From positions 1 to 56,556 of the forward strand of contig JANLYQ010000067.1 of assembly GCA_031365725.1 (NCBI GenBank): 56,556 nt of DNA, in the 5' to 3' direction. The position numbers and the translations under genes are program-made. Shown piece after piece: positions 25,068 to 33,984 of this stretch (within the stretch, counting starts at the first letter, position 1; each line of letters begins with the position of its first letter). This stretch comes from JANLYQ01 sp031365725 (lineage in GTDB: Bacteria; Actinomycetota; Actinomycetes; JACCUZ01). The notes under the pieces are model-generated. The model saw only the letters and a program-made list of their open reading frames with translations. It did not search any database and was not told where the DNA came from.

Positions 25068-26126
25068 TCACCGATCGGCGGGCAGATTGGGCGGTGATGG
25101 TGATGGTGATGGTGATGGTGGCGCGGTGGTGCTGCGGACCACAAGCTGCGGCGACATGCGGATGCGCCTGGTGCCGCCCATGCCGTCCTCGAGCTGTGTG
25201 CAGAGCCAGGCGGCAGCTTTCACCCCCATGTCGTGCAGGGGCTGGGCCACGGTCGTGAGACCGATTGACCGGAGGCTCGCGAGCGATATCCCGTCGTAAC
25301 CGACAATCGACAGGTCCTCCGGAACCTTCAGGCCGGCGTCGGCGGCAGCGGCCATCGCGCCGACGGCCGCATAGTCGTTGGCGACGAACAGTGCGGTGGG
25401 CCTGCTGGTGGAGGCGAGCGCTCGTACCGTCCCCCGGTAGCCGCCCTCGTCGCTGAACTCCCCGTCGAAACACGCGATGTCGGCGGCTAGACCGTGATCA
25501 GTCATTGCCTGTGCGTAGCCCGTGCGCCGCCTGAGAGCGACGCTGTTGTCGCCACCGGTGACGTGGGAGATCCGAGAGTGCCCGTAGGACACGAGGTGGT
25601 CGACTGCCATGCGCGCCCCCGCGACGTCGTCGTTGCTGATGGAGCTCAGATGATCTCGGCCCCTGCGCTCAGCGCCCACGAGGACCGCTGGACAAGCGGC
25701 GGAGATGGCGGTGGCGCCACCCTCGGGGAGTCGGTGGCCGAGCGTGATCATCCCCTCCACGCGAAACTCCATCAACTTCTCGAGCTCGGCCCGTTCGGCC
25801 GCGCGGTCCTCGCTGCCGACCACCACGATGGTGCGGTAGTCGTGACGACGCGCTTCTGCCTGCAACCCCTCGAGAATGTCCACATAGATGGGATTGCGCA
25901 GGTCCAGGACGAACACGCCGATGGTTCGCGTACGGTGCGCGACCAAGGTCCTGGCGGCCGCGTTCGGCCGGTATCCCAGCGCCGCGGCAGCAGCCAGCAC
26001 CGCCTCGCGGCTCTCCGTCGCAACCCGCGGGGAGTTCTGCAGGGCCAGGGACACCAGGGACTTGGACACGCCGGCCAGGGCGGCGACGTCACGGATGGTT
26101 GGATGGCTTCTAGCCACCGTCGACAC
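25068..26126 (-). CDS. LacI-family regulator of the inositol genes
   Basis: The start is GTG at 26126 (GTG 26117 is possible), giving 352 residues. The N-terminus is a LacI helix-turn-helix (TIRDVAALAGVSKSLVSLAL, then SPRVATESREAV) with the hinge GYRPNAAARTLV. The periplasmic-binding-protein-like domain covers about 65-335 (TIGVFVLDLRNPIYVDILEG; IVGYDGISLASLRSIGLTTV). Its start overlaps the 3' end of iolG by 17 bases, so it is expressed with iolG and probably autoregulated. The dyad at 27197-27220 is its likely operator, and an inositol-pathway metabolite its likely inducer; both are inferred from context. The C-terminus ends in an unusual Pro-Ser repeat tail. Confidence 0.9.
   Translation of the reverse strand: MSTVARSHPTIRDVAALAGVSKSLVSLALQNSPRVATESREAVLAAAAALGYRPNAAARTLVAHRTRTIGVFVLDLRNPIYVDILEGLQAEARRHDYRTIVVVGSEDRAAERAELEKLMEFRVEGMITLGHRLPEGGATAISAACPAVLVGAERRGRDHLSSISNDDVAGARMAVDHLVSYGHSRISHVTGGDNSVALRRRTGYAQAMTDHGLAADIACFDGEFSDEGGYRGTVRALASTSRPTALFVANDYAAVGAMAAAADAGLKVPEDLSIVGYDGISLASLRSIGLTTVAQPLHDMGVKAAAWLCTQLEDGMGGTRRIRMSPQLVVRSTTAPPSPSPSPSPPNLPADR
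25093..25116. repeat. Four GGTGAT hexamer repeats
   Basis: GGTGAT is repeated four times without error at the 3' end of the LacI gene. Read on the minus strand it encodes alternating Pro and Ser in a PSPSPSPSPP-type tail. Copy-number changes would keep the frame. Confidence 0.85.
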
Positions 26127-27126
26127 CGACCGGGGCCCCGAGCCGGAGCGACTCGGCTGCGGCCTGCGCAAGCACCATCGGAGCCCGTCCGTCGTAGACG
26201 GTGACTGGTGAGGGTCCACCGTCTCGGAGGTAGCGCACGAAGGCCACCCACTCGCGCTGGTAGGCCTCGGCGTAGCGATCGACGAACGAGCGTTGGAGAG
26301 GCTGCGCCGACGTGCCGAAAGAGTTCGAGACCTCGGCATAGTGAAGCCGTTGGTTGCCCGATGCAGCCATGCCGAGAGTACCGAAAGCTTCCACCCGCTG
26401 GTCGTATCCGTATGTCGCGCGCCGGCTGTTGTCGATCACCGTGATCGCCTGGCTCGCGTGAGTCAGCACCGTCACGGCAGTGTCGATGTCACCGGCCTCG
26501 CCGATCGCCGCGTCGATGAGGACGCCGCCCTGGGCGTAGACCTGCACGACGGGAGAGCCGGCAATGTAGCGAGCCATGTCGAGGTCATGGATCGCCATGT
26601 CCACGAACAGGCCGCCACTGACCCTGAGGTAGTCGAGACTGGGCAGCTCTGGATCCCGGCTCGAGATCCTCACCAGGGAAACGGTTCCCACCGAGCCGGC
26701 CTCGACGGCCTCGCGGACCGCCTGATGACCCGGGTCGAATCGACGGTTGAACCCCACCATGAAGGGAATCCCTGAGGACTCGACCAGGGCGATTGCCCTG
26801 TCTACCTCGAGCAGTGAGTTGCTCAAGGGCTTCTCGCAGAGGACGGCCTTTCCGGCCCTGGCCGCGGCTTCGATGACGTCGATGTGCGTGTTCGTCGACG
26901 AACAGATCCCGATGGCATCGACGTCATCGGAGGCCACGAGCTCCTCCATGCTGTGCGCTGCGTCCACGTGCAGGTCCTTCGCCACGTCGCGACTGAGCTG
27001 AGCAGAGGCGTCGTAGACGGCGATGAGGCGGGCGCCCGGCACGTTCCTGGACACGATCTCCGCATGCATCCGCCCGATCCGCCCCACCCCCACCAGGCCG
27101 ATCCGGACCTCGTTCGTCGCGTTCAC
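26110..27126 (-). CDS. iolG: Inositol 2-dehydrogenase-like oxidoreductase (Gfo/Idh/MocA)
   Basis: The GTG at 27126 follows a strong AAGGAGG site and gives 338 residues. The N-terminal Rossmann fold has RIGLVGVGRIGRMHAEIVSR; the NAD-domain/catalytic-domain junction carries CEKPLSN (Lys of the EKP motif), and the C-terminal domain has the HDLDMARYIAG motif with the catalytic His/Asp pair. IolG oxidises myo-inositol to scyllo-inosose with NAD, the first pathway step. It is divergent from the iolE operon and cotranscribed with the LacI regulator, whose start lies within its last codons. Substrate preference among inositol isomers cannot be read from sequence alone. Confidence 0.88.
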   Translation of the reverse strand: MNATNEVRIGLVGVGRIGRMHAEIVSRNVPGARLIAVYDASAQLSRDVAKDLHVDAAHSMEELVASDDVDAIGICSSTNTHIDVIEAAARAGKAVLCEKPLSNSLLEVDRAIALVESSGIPFMVGFNRRFDPGHQAVREAVEAGSVGTVSLVRISSRDPELPSLDYLRVSGGLFVDMAIHDLDMARYIAGSPVVQVYAQGGVLIDAAIGEAGDIDTAVTVLTHASQAITVIDNSRRATYGYDQRVEAFGTLGMAASGNQRLHYAEVSNSFGTSAQPLQRSFVDRYAEAYQREWVAFVRYLRDGGPSPVTVYDGRAPMVLAQAAAESLRLGAPVGVDGG

Positions 27127-27196
27127 CCTCGCCTCCTTCCCCCACGATGTCGACAACTGACGAGATGCTTGCACCTGCACGGGACAGCGTGGCACG

Positions 27197-27220
27197 ATGC
27201 GTTGGAACGGTCCAACACAT
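27197..27220. promoter_or_regulatory. Probable LacI-type operator between divergent iol units
   Basis: The sequence ATGcGTTGGAacggTCCAACaCAT is a 24-bp dyad with 6-bp inner arms GTTGGA/TCCAAC. It lies 71 bases upstream of iolG and 27 bases upstream of iolE, in the only intergenic region of the cluster. Its symmetry and length suit a LacI-family dimer. Binding by the regulator encoded at 25068-26126 is inferred. Confidence 0.7.
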
Positions 27221-27246
27221 CGGAGAACCAGTGTTGTCGGAGAATC

Positions 27247-28149
27247 GTGTCTGACTTTCTCTCCCGGATTGCCTCGGCCCCCATCTCATGGGGGATCTGC
27301 GAGGTCCCTGGCTGGGGCGCCCGTCTGCCCACCGAGCGCGTCCTGGCTGAGATGGCTGCACTAGGGATGCCGGCGACCGAGCTCGGCGCTCCGGGCTTCC
27401 TGTCGAGCGACCCCGACCGTCTGCGTGAGCAGCTGGGGGAGTTCGGCATGTCTCTGATCGGCGGCTTCACGCCCTTGGTCCTGCATGATCCCGCCCGCCG
27501 GACCGAAGCGCTCGCGGAGGCGCGACGTGTGGCGGAGCTGTTCGCACGAGCCGGTGCAACGACATTCGTGTCCGCCGTGGTCATGGACGCGGACTGGTCC
27601 ATCCCGCGTGCCCTGGACGGCTCAGAGCATCGGCACCTGCTGAGGATGCTGGCGGCGGTTGATGAGATCTGCGGCGAGCTCGGACTCCAACAGGTGCTCC
27701 ATCCCCACGTGCAGACGGTGATCGAGACGGCCGAGGACGTAAACCGTGTCCTGGACGGGTGCGACGTGAGGTGGTGCCTGGACACCGGACACCTAGCCAT
27801 CGGCGGCAAGGATCCGGTCGGGTTCGCTCGGGAGGCCGGGCAGCGGGTGGGCCACGTCCATCTCAAGGACGTCGACATGGACCAGGTGCCGGCACTGCTG
27901 CGCCGGGAGCGGTCCATCATGGAATCTGTCCAGTCGGGCCTGTTCACCCCGTTGGGCCAGGGCCACGTCCCGATCGTCGAGGTGATCGACACCCTCGAGG
28001 CGTCGGGCTACGACGGCTGGTACGTCGTCGAGCAGGACACAGCAATCGCGGGTCCGATCCCGGCTGAAGGACAAGGCCCGGCCGCATCGGTTGGCGAGTC
28101 ACTGGCCTATCTCCGCGATGTCGTCGCGCCTCGCCTCGCGAGGCGTTGA
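27247..28149 (+). CDS. iolE: Inosose dehydratase-like TIM-barrel protein
   Basis: From GTG 27247 the 300-residue protein is an AP-endonuclease-2/xylose-isomerase-like TIM barrel. It opens with IASAPISWGICEVPGWGARL, typical of IolE, and carries the metal-site motifs VLHPHVQTVIE, WCLDTGHLAIGG and GHVHLKDVD. IolE dehydrates scyllo-inosose to 3,5/4-trihydroxycyclohexa-1,2-dione. An IolH- or IolI-like isomerase role is a weaker alternative. It is the first gene of the rightward operon and starts 27 bases from the dyad operator. One base separates it from the kinase gene. Confidence 0.85.
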   Translation: MSDFLSRIASAPISWGICEVPGWGARLPTERVLAEMAALGMPATELGAPGFLSSDPDRLREQLGEFGMSLIGGFTPLVLHDPARRTEALAEARRVAELFARAGATTFVSAVVMDADWSIPRALDGSEHRHLLRMLAAVDEICGELGLQQVLHPHVQTVIETAEDVNRVLDGCDVRWCLDTGHLAIGGKDPVGFAREAGQRVGHVHLKDVDMDQVPALLRRERSIMESVQSGLFTPLGQGHVPIVEVIDTLEASGYDGWYVVEQDTAIAGPIPAEGQGPAASVGESLAYLRDVVAPRLARR

Positions 28150-28150
28150 G

Positions 28151-29104
28151 ATGACGTTCGACCTCATCGCGGTCGGTCGCATCAGCGTGGACCTCTATGC
28201 GCGGGAGGCGCACGCGTCGTTCCTGGAGCAGCAGACGTTTGTCAAGTCCATCGGGGGCAGTCCCACCAACGTCGCGGTCGGCGCGGCTCGGTTGGGTCTG
28301 CGCTCGGCAGTGGTGACACGCGTCGGCAACGACCAGCTGGGCCGGTATGTGCAGGGCAAGCTCGCCGAGCTAGGCGTCATCACGGACTTCGCCACGGTGC
28401 ACGACGGCGCACAGACCCCCGTCGTGCTGACAGCGCTCGACCCCCCGGGAGACCCCGTGATCGCCTTTTACCGTCGCGAGGAATCACCGGACACCTCCAT
28501 CGAGCCCTCCGCAGTCCCGATCGCGGACATCAGGTCGTGCCGGGTCCTGTGGATCAGCGGGGGGTCGCTGGCATCCGGTGCGACGGCAGCGACGTGCTTC
28601 CAGTGGCTGGAAGCACGAGGCAGACAGGACCACACCGTCCTGGATCTGGACTATCGACCGGCGTTCTGGAGCGACCAGGGGCAGGCCCGCGCTGCAGCTC
28701 GACGGGCGATGGAGTCAGCCACGGTCGTGGTGGGCAACCGGGCAGAGTGCGAGATGGCCGTCGGAACGGCAGACTTTCATGACGTCGCAGACCGGATCCT
28801 CGGCATGGGGGTGCCGTGCGCCATCGTGAAGCTCGGCGGTGACGGTGTCCTCCTGGCGACCGCAGACGAGCGTGTGGTCGTGCCACCGGTCCCCGTCGAT
28901 GTCGTCTGCGGCCTGGGGGCGGGGGACGCCTTCGGGGCGGCCCTGGCACTGGGCCTGGTCCGGAAATGGTCTCTTCCCGAGACAGCGGCGTTCGCCAACG
29001 CTGCCGGTGCACTCGTGGCAGGCAGGCTCATGTGTGCCGACGCGATGCCCACGGTCGACGAAGTCGGGACATTCATCGCGAGGAACGGAAGGACGATCGT
29101 ATGA
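28151..29104 (+). CDS. iolC: 5-dehydro-2-deoxygluconokinase (PfkB family)
   Basis: The 317-residue protein has the PfkB/ribokinase signatures: FDLIAVGRISVDLY at the N-terminus, KSIGGSPTNVAVGAARLGL (signature 1) and VDVVCGLGAGDAFGAALAL (signature 2, with the catalytic Asp of GAGDAF). IolC phosphorylates 2-deoxy-5-keto-gluconate in the cytoplasm, preparing it for aldol cleavage. Length and N-terminus match single-domain IolC proteins. The start is one base after the iolE stop, and the TGA overlaps the ATG of the aldolase gene. Confidence 0.9.
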   Translation: MTFDLIAVGRISVDLYAREAHASFLEQQTFVKSIGGSPTNVAVGAARLGLRSAVVTRVGNDQLGRYVQGKLAELGVITDFATVHDGAQTPVVLTALDPPGDPVIAFYRREESPDTSIEPSAVPIADIRSCRVLWISGGSLASGATAATCFQWLEARGRQDHTVLDLDYRPAFWSDQGQARAAARRAMESATVVVGNRAECEMAVGTADFHDVADRILGMGVPCAIVKLGGDGVLLATADERVVVPPVPVDVVCGLGAGDAFGAALALGLVRKWSLPETAAFANAAGALVAGRLMCADAMPTVDEVGTFIARNGRTIV

Positions 29105-30024
29105 CCAGCAGCGTTCTGCTCGCCGACGCCGACTACGCCCGGATCCTGACCGCCAGGCTGGACGAGCCCGCCGCGCTGCGACGCGCATTGGCGGGGCGCC
29201 CGCGCAGGTCGCTGCTGGGCGCGGACCGGCGTCTCATGGTCCTCGCCGCAGATCACACCGCCCGAGGCATGCTTTCCGTCGGAGACGACCCGCTGGCCGT
29301 GGCCGATCGGAGAACGTTGCTCTCGAGGCTGGCTCTCGGCCTCGACAACCCCCAGGTCGACGGTGTGATGGCGAGCGCGGACATCCTGGAGGAGCTGGCG
29401 ATCCTGGGCGCGCTGGACCGCAAGCTGGCAATCGGCACCATGAACCGTGGCGGCATCAAGGGCGCATCGTGGGAGCTGGATGACCGCCTGACCGCCTACG
29501 ACGTCGACCACCTGGTCTCGAGCGGGCTCGACGGAGGCAAGACACTGCTGCGCATCGAGCCCACCGACGCGGGTGTCGCGCGGACGATTGAGACCGTCGG
29601 ACGGGTGACCACGGCCCTTGCCGATGTGGGAGTGATGGCCCTGGTGGAACCGCTGCCCTACCTGAAGGATTCCGAAGGGAACGCGTTCCTCGACCCGTCG
29701 GAGGCGGCACTAGTCCGGGCCGTCGCGATCGCGTCGGGACTGGGGTCATCCTCGGCGTACACCTGGTTGAAGATCCCTGCGACGGCAAACCCCCACCTGG
29801 TGGCTGCCGCGACGACCTGTCCGATCCTGCTGCTCGGTGGCGACGTCGGTAGTTCGTGGGAACAGGTGTTCTCTCTCTGGCAGGGCGCTCTGTCGATACC
29901 GAATGTTCGTGGCCTTGTCCCGGGCCGGGCCCTGCTCTATCCCGAGACGATGGACGCTGCGACGGCGATCGAGCGAGCCGCCGCGCTGGTCCATGGTGCG
30001 ACCTATCCGGGCACAGCGTCATGA
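29101..30024 (+). CDS. Class I aldolase of the inositol pathway (Cgl0158-like, IolJ role)
   Basis: The ATGA junction gives a 307-residue protein. It resembles the Cgl0158-type proteins of actinomycete inositol clusters, related to class I aldolases: RRLMVLAADHTARGMLSVGD near the N-terminus, KLAIGTMNRGGIKG, LVEPLPYLKDSEG and YTWLKIPATANPH, where Lys is a Schiff-base candidate. By context it should cleave 2-deoxy-5-keto-gluconate-6-phosphate to dihydroxyacetone phosphate and malonate semialdehyde, the job done by IolJ in Bacillus. The family assignment is from memory of conserved gene order, and the activity is inferred. Confidence 0.75.
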   Translation: MTSSVLLADADYARILTARLDEPAALRRALAGRPRRSLLGADRRLMVLAADHTARGMLSVGDDPLAVADRRTLLSRLALGLDNPQVDGVMASADILEELAILGALDRKLAIGTMNRGGIKGASWELDDRLTAYDVDHLVSSGLDGGKTLLRIEPTDAGVARTIETVGRVTTALADVGVMALVEPLPYLKDSEGNAFLDPSEAALVRAVAIASGLGSSSAYTWLKIPATANPHLVAAATTCPILLLGGDVGSSWEQVFSLWQGALSIPNVRGLVPGRALLYPETMDAATAIERAAALVHGATYPGTAS

Positions 30025-30911
30025 CGTGGCTCCGGCGTGCAGCCGGCCTCGGCGTCGAGGGAGCCCTGGTGCGCATCACACCCGAGGACGCCGGCTGGCA
30101 ATACTCGGGGATCGAGGTCATGGACTTCGCCATCACACCAACGTTCACCCGGAAGATGAGCTCAACAGAGGGCGTGCTGCTGCCGTTGTCCGCGCAGGAC
30201 GTCCGCGTCACCCTCGACGATCAGGACTACCTGCTCACGGGAAGGCAAGGGGTATTCGCCAAGGTGTCGGACTGGCTCTACGTTCCGCTGGGTAGCACCG
30301 TCACCGTCACAGCTACGTCGGGGGAGATCGCGCTGTGCACCGCCCGCGCCTCGGTAGCGCTGCCTGCCGCCCATGTGCGGGCCCAGGACGTGCCGGTCGA
30401 GGTCCGCGGCTCGGGGCGTGCCACTCGTCAGGTGACGAACATTGCGACGCCGTCCTCGTTCGTGGGCGCCGAGAAGCTCATCGTCTGCGAGGTGCTGACC
30501 CCGGGGGGCAACGTGTCCTCATGGCCTCCCCACCGCCATGACGGCATCGGCGACTGCCCGGTGCAGAACGAGGAGATCTACTACTTTCGCACCGGACGGT
30601 TGGACTCGCCGCACGGCTCGTCCGAGGGTCAGGGGCAGTTTCGGGTCTACACCGTCGACGGATCGGTGGATGAGACCGTCTCGGTCTTCGATGGCGACGT
30701 CTATCTCGTGCCTCAGGGCTATCACGGTCCGTCGGCGGCTCCGCCGGAGTACCCCATGTACTTCCTCAACGTCTTGGCCGGCCCGGCATCCGAGCGGACG
30801 ATGGCCTTCTGCGACGACAGCAGCCATCACTGGATCCGGGCGTCCTGGGAGGGCCAGGTGCAGGACCCCCGGTGCCCCATGACCTCCGCCACCGGCAGGG
30901 TCGCGGGATGA
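30021..30911 (+). CDS. iolB: 5-deoxy-glucuronate isomerase
   Basis: The 296-residue protein is a two-cupin IolB. The N-terminal cupin contains MDFAITPTFTRKMSSTEGVL; the C-terminal cupin carries the metal-binding set SSWPPHRHDG and EEIYYFRTG, and later LVPQGYHGPSAAP. IolB converts 5-deoxy-glucuronate to 2-deoxy-5-keto-gluconate, the IolC substrate. Size and motif order are normal for the family. It is coupled by ATGA overlaps to the genes on both sides. Confidence 0.93.
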   Translation: MTWLRRAAGLGVEGALVRITPEDAGWQYSGIEVMDFAITPTFTRKMSSTEGVLLPLSAQDVRVTLDDQDYLLTGRQGVFAKVSDWLYVPLGSTVTVTATSGEIALCTARASVALPAAHVRAQDVPVEVRGSGRATRQVTNIATPSSFVGAEKLIVCEVLTPGGNVSSWPPHRHDGIGDCPVQNEEIYYFRTGRLDSPHGSSEGQGQFRVYTVDGSVDETVSVFDGDVYLVPQGYHGPSAAPPEYPMYFLNVLAGPASERTMAFCDDSSHHWIRASWEGQVQDPRCPMTSATGRVAG

Positions 30912-32080
30912 GGCGAGAGATCCGGATCGCCGTCCTCGGACTCGGCTGGATGGGCCAGGCGCACAGCAGGTCGGCGCGCAGGATCCCGTCGCACTTCGCC
31001 GAGCGCTCGTTCGAGCCCCGGCTGGTCGTGTGCGCCGATCCTGAGCCCAGCCGTCAGAAGCAGGCGATCGAGGACTTCGGATTCCTTCGGGCCACCGACG
31101 ACTGGCGGGCGGCCGCCACGGCAGACGACGTCGACGTCGTGTGGGTCACCGCCCCCAACATGATGCATCTGCCGATGATCGAGGCAGCAACCTCCGCCGG
31201 GAAGGCGGTCTTCAGCGAGAAGCCCATCGGTGGAAGGCCCGAGAACACCGTCGAAGCCTTCGAGCTCGCGCGGGCCGCAGGAACTCCGACCGGTGTCGGC
31301 TACTGCTATCTCTGGGCTCCTCTGGTGCTGCACGTCCGGAATCTCATCGCCAGCGGTGAGCTCGGCGACATCACCCACTATCGCGGTCGGTTTCTGTCCA
31401 TGTACGGCAGCGATCCGTTGGGCTTGCTGACGTGGCGCTTCCTGCTGGACCAAGCCGGCTATGGGGTCTCCAGTGACATCCTGAGCCATTCGGTAGCGCT
31501 GGCGCAGTTCCTCGTGGGCGAGATCACCGAGGTCGTAGGGATGCAGAACACCACGATCGCCCGACGCCCCCTGCCCACCGGAGCCTCCAGCCACTACGGC
31601 ACAGGCAAGCCGGGTGATCCTACGGGCCAGGTCGAGAACGAGGACTTCGCCTCCATGCTCTGCCGATTCCAGAACGGGGCCACGGGCACCTTCGAGGTCA
31701 GCAGGACCGTGGTCGGGCCCGAGAGCGAGAACGCATTCGAGATCTACGGCACACGGGGTGCTGTCGCGTGGAACCACGAGCGCATCAATGAGCTGCGCTA
31801 CTACTCGGGCACAGATCCCGTGAACTCCGGCTACACCACGGTCCTCGGCGGTGAGCGCTTTCCTTTCCACGGCGCCTTCGTGCCGGGGAAAGCCAACAGC
31901 ATCGGCTTCGAGGACCTCGTGACGATTCAGGACTACGCCTTCCTCGAGGCCGTTGCCACGGGGGGCGAGTTCTCTCCCGGGTTCGCGGAGGCCGTGGACG
32001 TGGTCAACGTTCAACAGGCCCTCATCAACTCATGGACGTCGCGTTCATGGGAGCCCGTTGCCGACCTGAGGAGCGCTTGA
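30908..32080 (+). CDS. Gfo/Idh/MocA oxidoreductase inside the iol operon
   Basis: The 390-residue protein has an NAD-binding IRIAVLGLGWMGQAHSRSAR start, the EKP motif in FSEKPIGGRPENT and a catalytic-domain motif SSDILSHSVALAQFLVG. It is longer than the iolG product and differs in the active-site helix, so it likely handles another polyol, for example an isomeric inositol or a methylated or glycosylated inositol. Its ATG overlaps the iolB stop, and its stop overlaps the iolD start (TGATG), so it is a core part of the operon. The precise substrate is not deducible. Confidence 0.82.
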   Translation: MRREIRIAVLGLGWMGQAHSRSARRIPSHFAERSFEPRLVVCADPEPSRQKQAIEDFGFLRATDDWRAAATADDVDVVWVTAPNMMHLPMIEAATSAGKAVFSEKPIGGRPENTVEAFELARAAGTPTGVGYCYLWAPLVLHVRNLIASGELGDITHYRGRFLSMYGSDPLGLLTWRFLLDQAGYGVSSDILSHSVALAQFLVGEITEVVGMQNTTIARRPLPTGASSHYGTGKPGDPTGQVENEDFASMLCRFQNGATGTFEVSRTVVGPESENAFEIYGTRGAVAWNHERINELRYYSGTDPVNSGYTTVLGGERFPFHGAFVPGKANSIGFEDLVTIQDYAFLEAVATGGEFSPGFAEAVDVVNVQQALINSWTSRSWEPVADLRSA

Positions 32081-33924
32081 TGAGCAGCGTCCGGATCACC
32101 ACGGCCGAGGCAATCGTCCGCTACCTGGTGGCGCAGCGCATCGTCGTCGATGGTGTGCAGAAGCCTCTGTACCCGGGCACCTTCGCGATCTTCGGGCACG
32201 GGAACGTCACCTGCCTCGGACATTCGCTCGAGCGGCACCGGGAGGCCATGCCCGTGTGGCGTGGACAGAGCGAGGAAGGCATGGGCCTGGCGGCGGTCGG
32301 CTTCGCCAAGGCCACCCGCCGCCAGCAGGTCATGGTCTGCACCTCCTCGATCGGCCCGGGGGCGACGAACATGGTGACGGCCGCGGGCGTCGCCATGGCC
32401 AACCGCCTGCCCGTGCTGTTCATCTCGGGCGACACCTTCAACAGCCGGCTGCCTGACCCTGTGCTGCAGCAGGTCGAGCATCCGGGCGCTCCGTCGACGA
32501 CGGTCAACGACGCCTTCAGGCCCGTCGTCCGCTACTGGGACCGGATCACGGATCCGGCGCAGGTTCTCAGCTCTTTGCCGAGCGCGACCCGCACCCTGCT
32601 CGACCCGGCGGAGTGTGGTCCCGCCTTCATCGGGCTGCCGCAGGACGTGGCTGCGACGGCGTACGACTATCCGACGGCGTTCTTCGAGACACGGGTGCAC
32701 GTGATCCCTCGCCCCAGGGCCGATCTCGGCGAGCTCCGCCGGGCGGCCGAGCTGATCCGGGCGGCGAAGCGTCCCCTGGTCATTGCCGGTGGTGGCGTGC
32801 ACTACTCGCTCGCGGAGCCCCAGATCGACACCTTCTCTCGCAGTCACGGCGTCCCGGTGGTCGAGACCGTTGCGGGAAAGTCCTCTCTGACCGCCGATCA
32901 TCCTGGCTACGCAGGGCCCCTCGGCGTCACCGGTGCGGACTCGGCCAACCGTCTGTGCGCCGAGGCCGATGTCGTGATCGCTGTGGGATCACGGCTCCAG
33001 GACTTCGCCACCGGCTCCTGGACCGCCTTCGCGCCTGATGCTCGGATCATCACGGTCAACACGGCCCGTTTCGATGCCTCCAAACATCTGTCTACGACGG
33101 TCGTCGGAGATGCGCGGGAGGCCCTCGTTGAGCTGTCGACACTCCTGGGCGACTGGTCGGCCGGCGAACTATGGCAGGCACGGGCGAGCCTCGCCCGCCA
33201 GGAGCTGGACGACCTCATCGAGTCACGCGTCCGCGAGGACTCTCGCCTTCCTCTGAGCTATGCGCAGGTCGTGTCGCTGGTGCATCACGAGGCGACGCCA
33301 GGCGACTACCTGCTCACGGCAGCCGGCGGACTCCCCGGCGAATGCAACATCAACTGGTTGAGCAAGGGAGTCGCGACCTTCGACTGCGAATACGGGTACT
33401 CCTGCATGGGATACGAGATCTCCGGTGCATGGGGCGCTGCGTTCGCTCGTCAGGAGGGCGAGATCTTCGCCCTGGTCGGAGACGGCTCCTACCTGATGCT
33501 CAACAGTGATATCTATGCATCGGTCCTGTCCGGAAAGAAGTTCATCCTCGTGGTCTGCGACAACGGCGGGTACGCCGTCATCGAGCGCCTGCAGCGCGGG
33601 AAAGGGGGAGAGTCCTACAACAACATGCTCCGCGACTCACGAGGACCTGCCTCGCACGTCAGAGTCGACTTCGCCGCGCACGCCGCCTCGATGGGAGCGG
33701 AGTCGGTGCGGGTCGCCTCGCAAGCTGAGCTGAGGGCCGCGCTCACGACAGCTCGCGGGCACGACCGCACCAGCGTCATCGTGGTCGACGTCCAGGAGTC
33801 CGATTGGACCGAGGGCGGCTCGTTCTGGCAGGTCGGCATACCTGAGGTCAGCGATCTCGCCGAGGTCCGTGCCGCACAGGCTGAGCTCGTGGCCGGGCTC
33901 GAGGGACAGCGACGGGGACTATGA
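32080..33924 (+). CDS. iolD: 3D-(3,5/4)-trihydroxycyclohexane-1,2-dione hydrolase
   Basis: The 614-residue ThDP-dependent enzyme has the N-terminal Pyr domain with the activating Glu in WRGQSEEGMGLAAVGFAKA, a central domain (VVIAVGSRLQDFATGS) and a C-terminal PP domain with the GDGSYLMLNSD...CDNGGY metal/ThDP motif. IolD hydrolytically opens the ring to 5-deoxy-glucuronate. Full length and intact. GAGGAG precedes the ATG, which overlaps the previous stop. A gap of 60 bases separates it from the last dehydrogenase gene. Confidence 0.94.
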   Translation: MSSVRITTAEAIVRYLVAQRIVVDGVQKPLYPGTFAIFGHGNVTCLGHSLERHREAMPVWRGQSEEGMGLAAVGFAKATRRQQVMVCTSSIGPGATNMVTAAGVAMANRLPVLFISGDTFNSRLPDPVLQQVEHPGAPSTTVNDAFRPVVRYWDRITDPAQVLSSLPSATRTLLDPAECGPAFIGLPQDVAATAYDYPTAFFETRVHVIPRPRADLGELRRAAELIRAAKRPLVIAGGGVHYSLAEPQIDTFSRSHGVPVVETVAGKSSLTADHPGYAGPLGVTGADSANRLCAEADVVIAVGSRLQDFATGSWTAFAPDARIITVNTARFDASKHLSTTVVGDAREALVELSTLLGDWSAGELWQARASLARQELDDLIESRVREDSRLPLSYAQVVSLVHHEATPGDYLLTAAGGLPGECNINWLSKGVATFDCEYGYSCMGYEISGAWGAAFARQEGEIFALVGDGSYLMLNSDIYASVLSGKKFILVVCDNGGYAVIERLQRGKGGESYNNMLRDSRGPASHVRVDFAAHAASMGAESVRVASQAELRAALTTARGHDRTSVIVVDVQESDWTEGGSFWQVGIPEVSDLAEVRAAQAELVAGLEGQRRGL

Positions 33925-33984
33925 GCCCGCGACTGGTCCCGACTGCTGCCGGAACCTCGAGATGACGACAGAGGGCGCCGTCTC

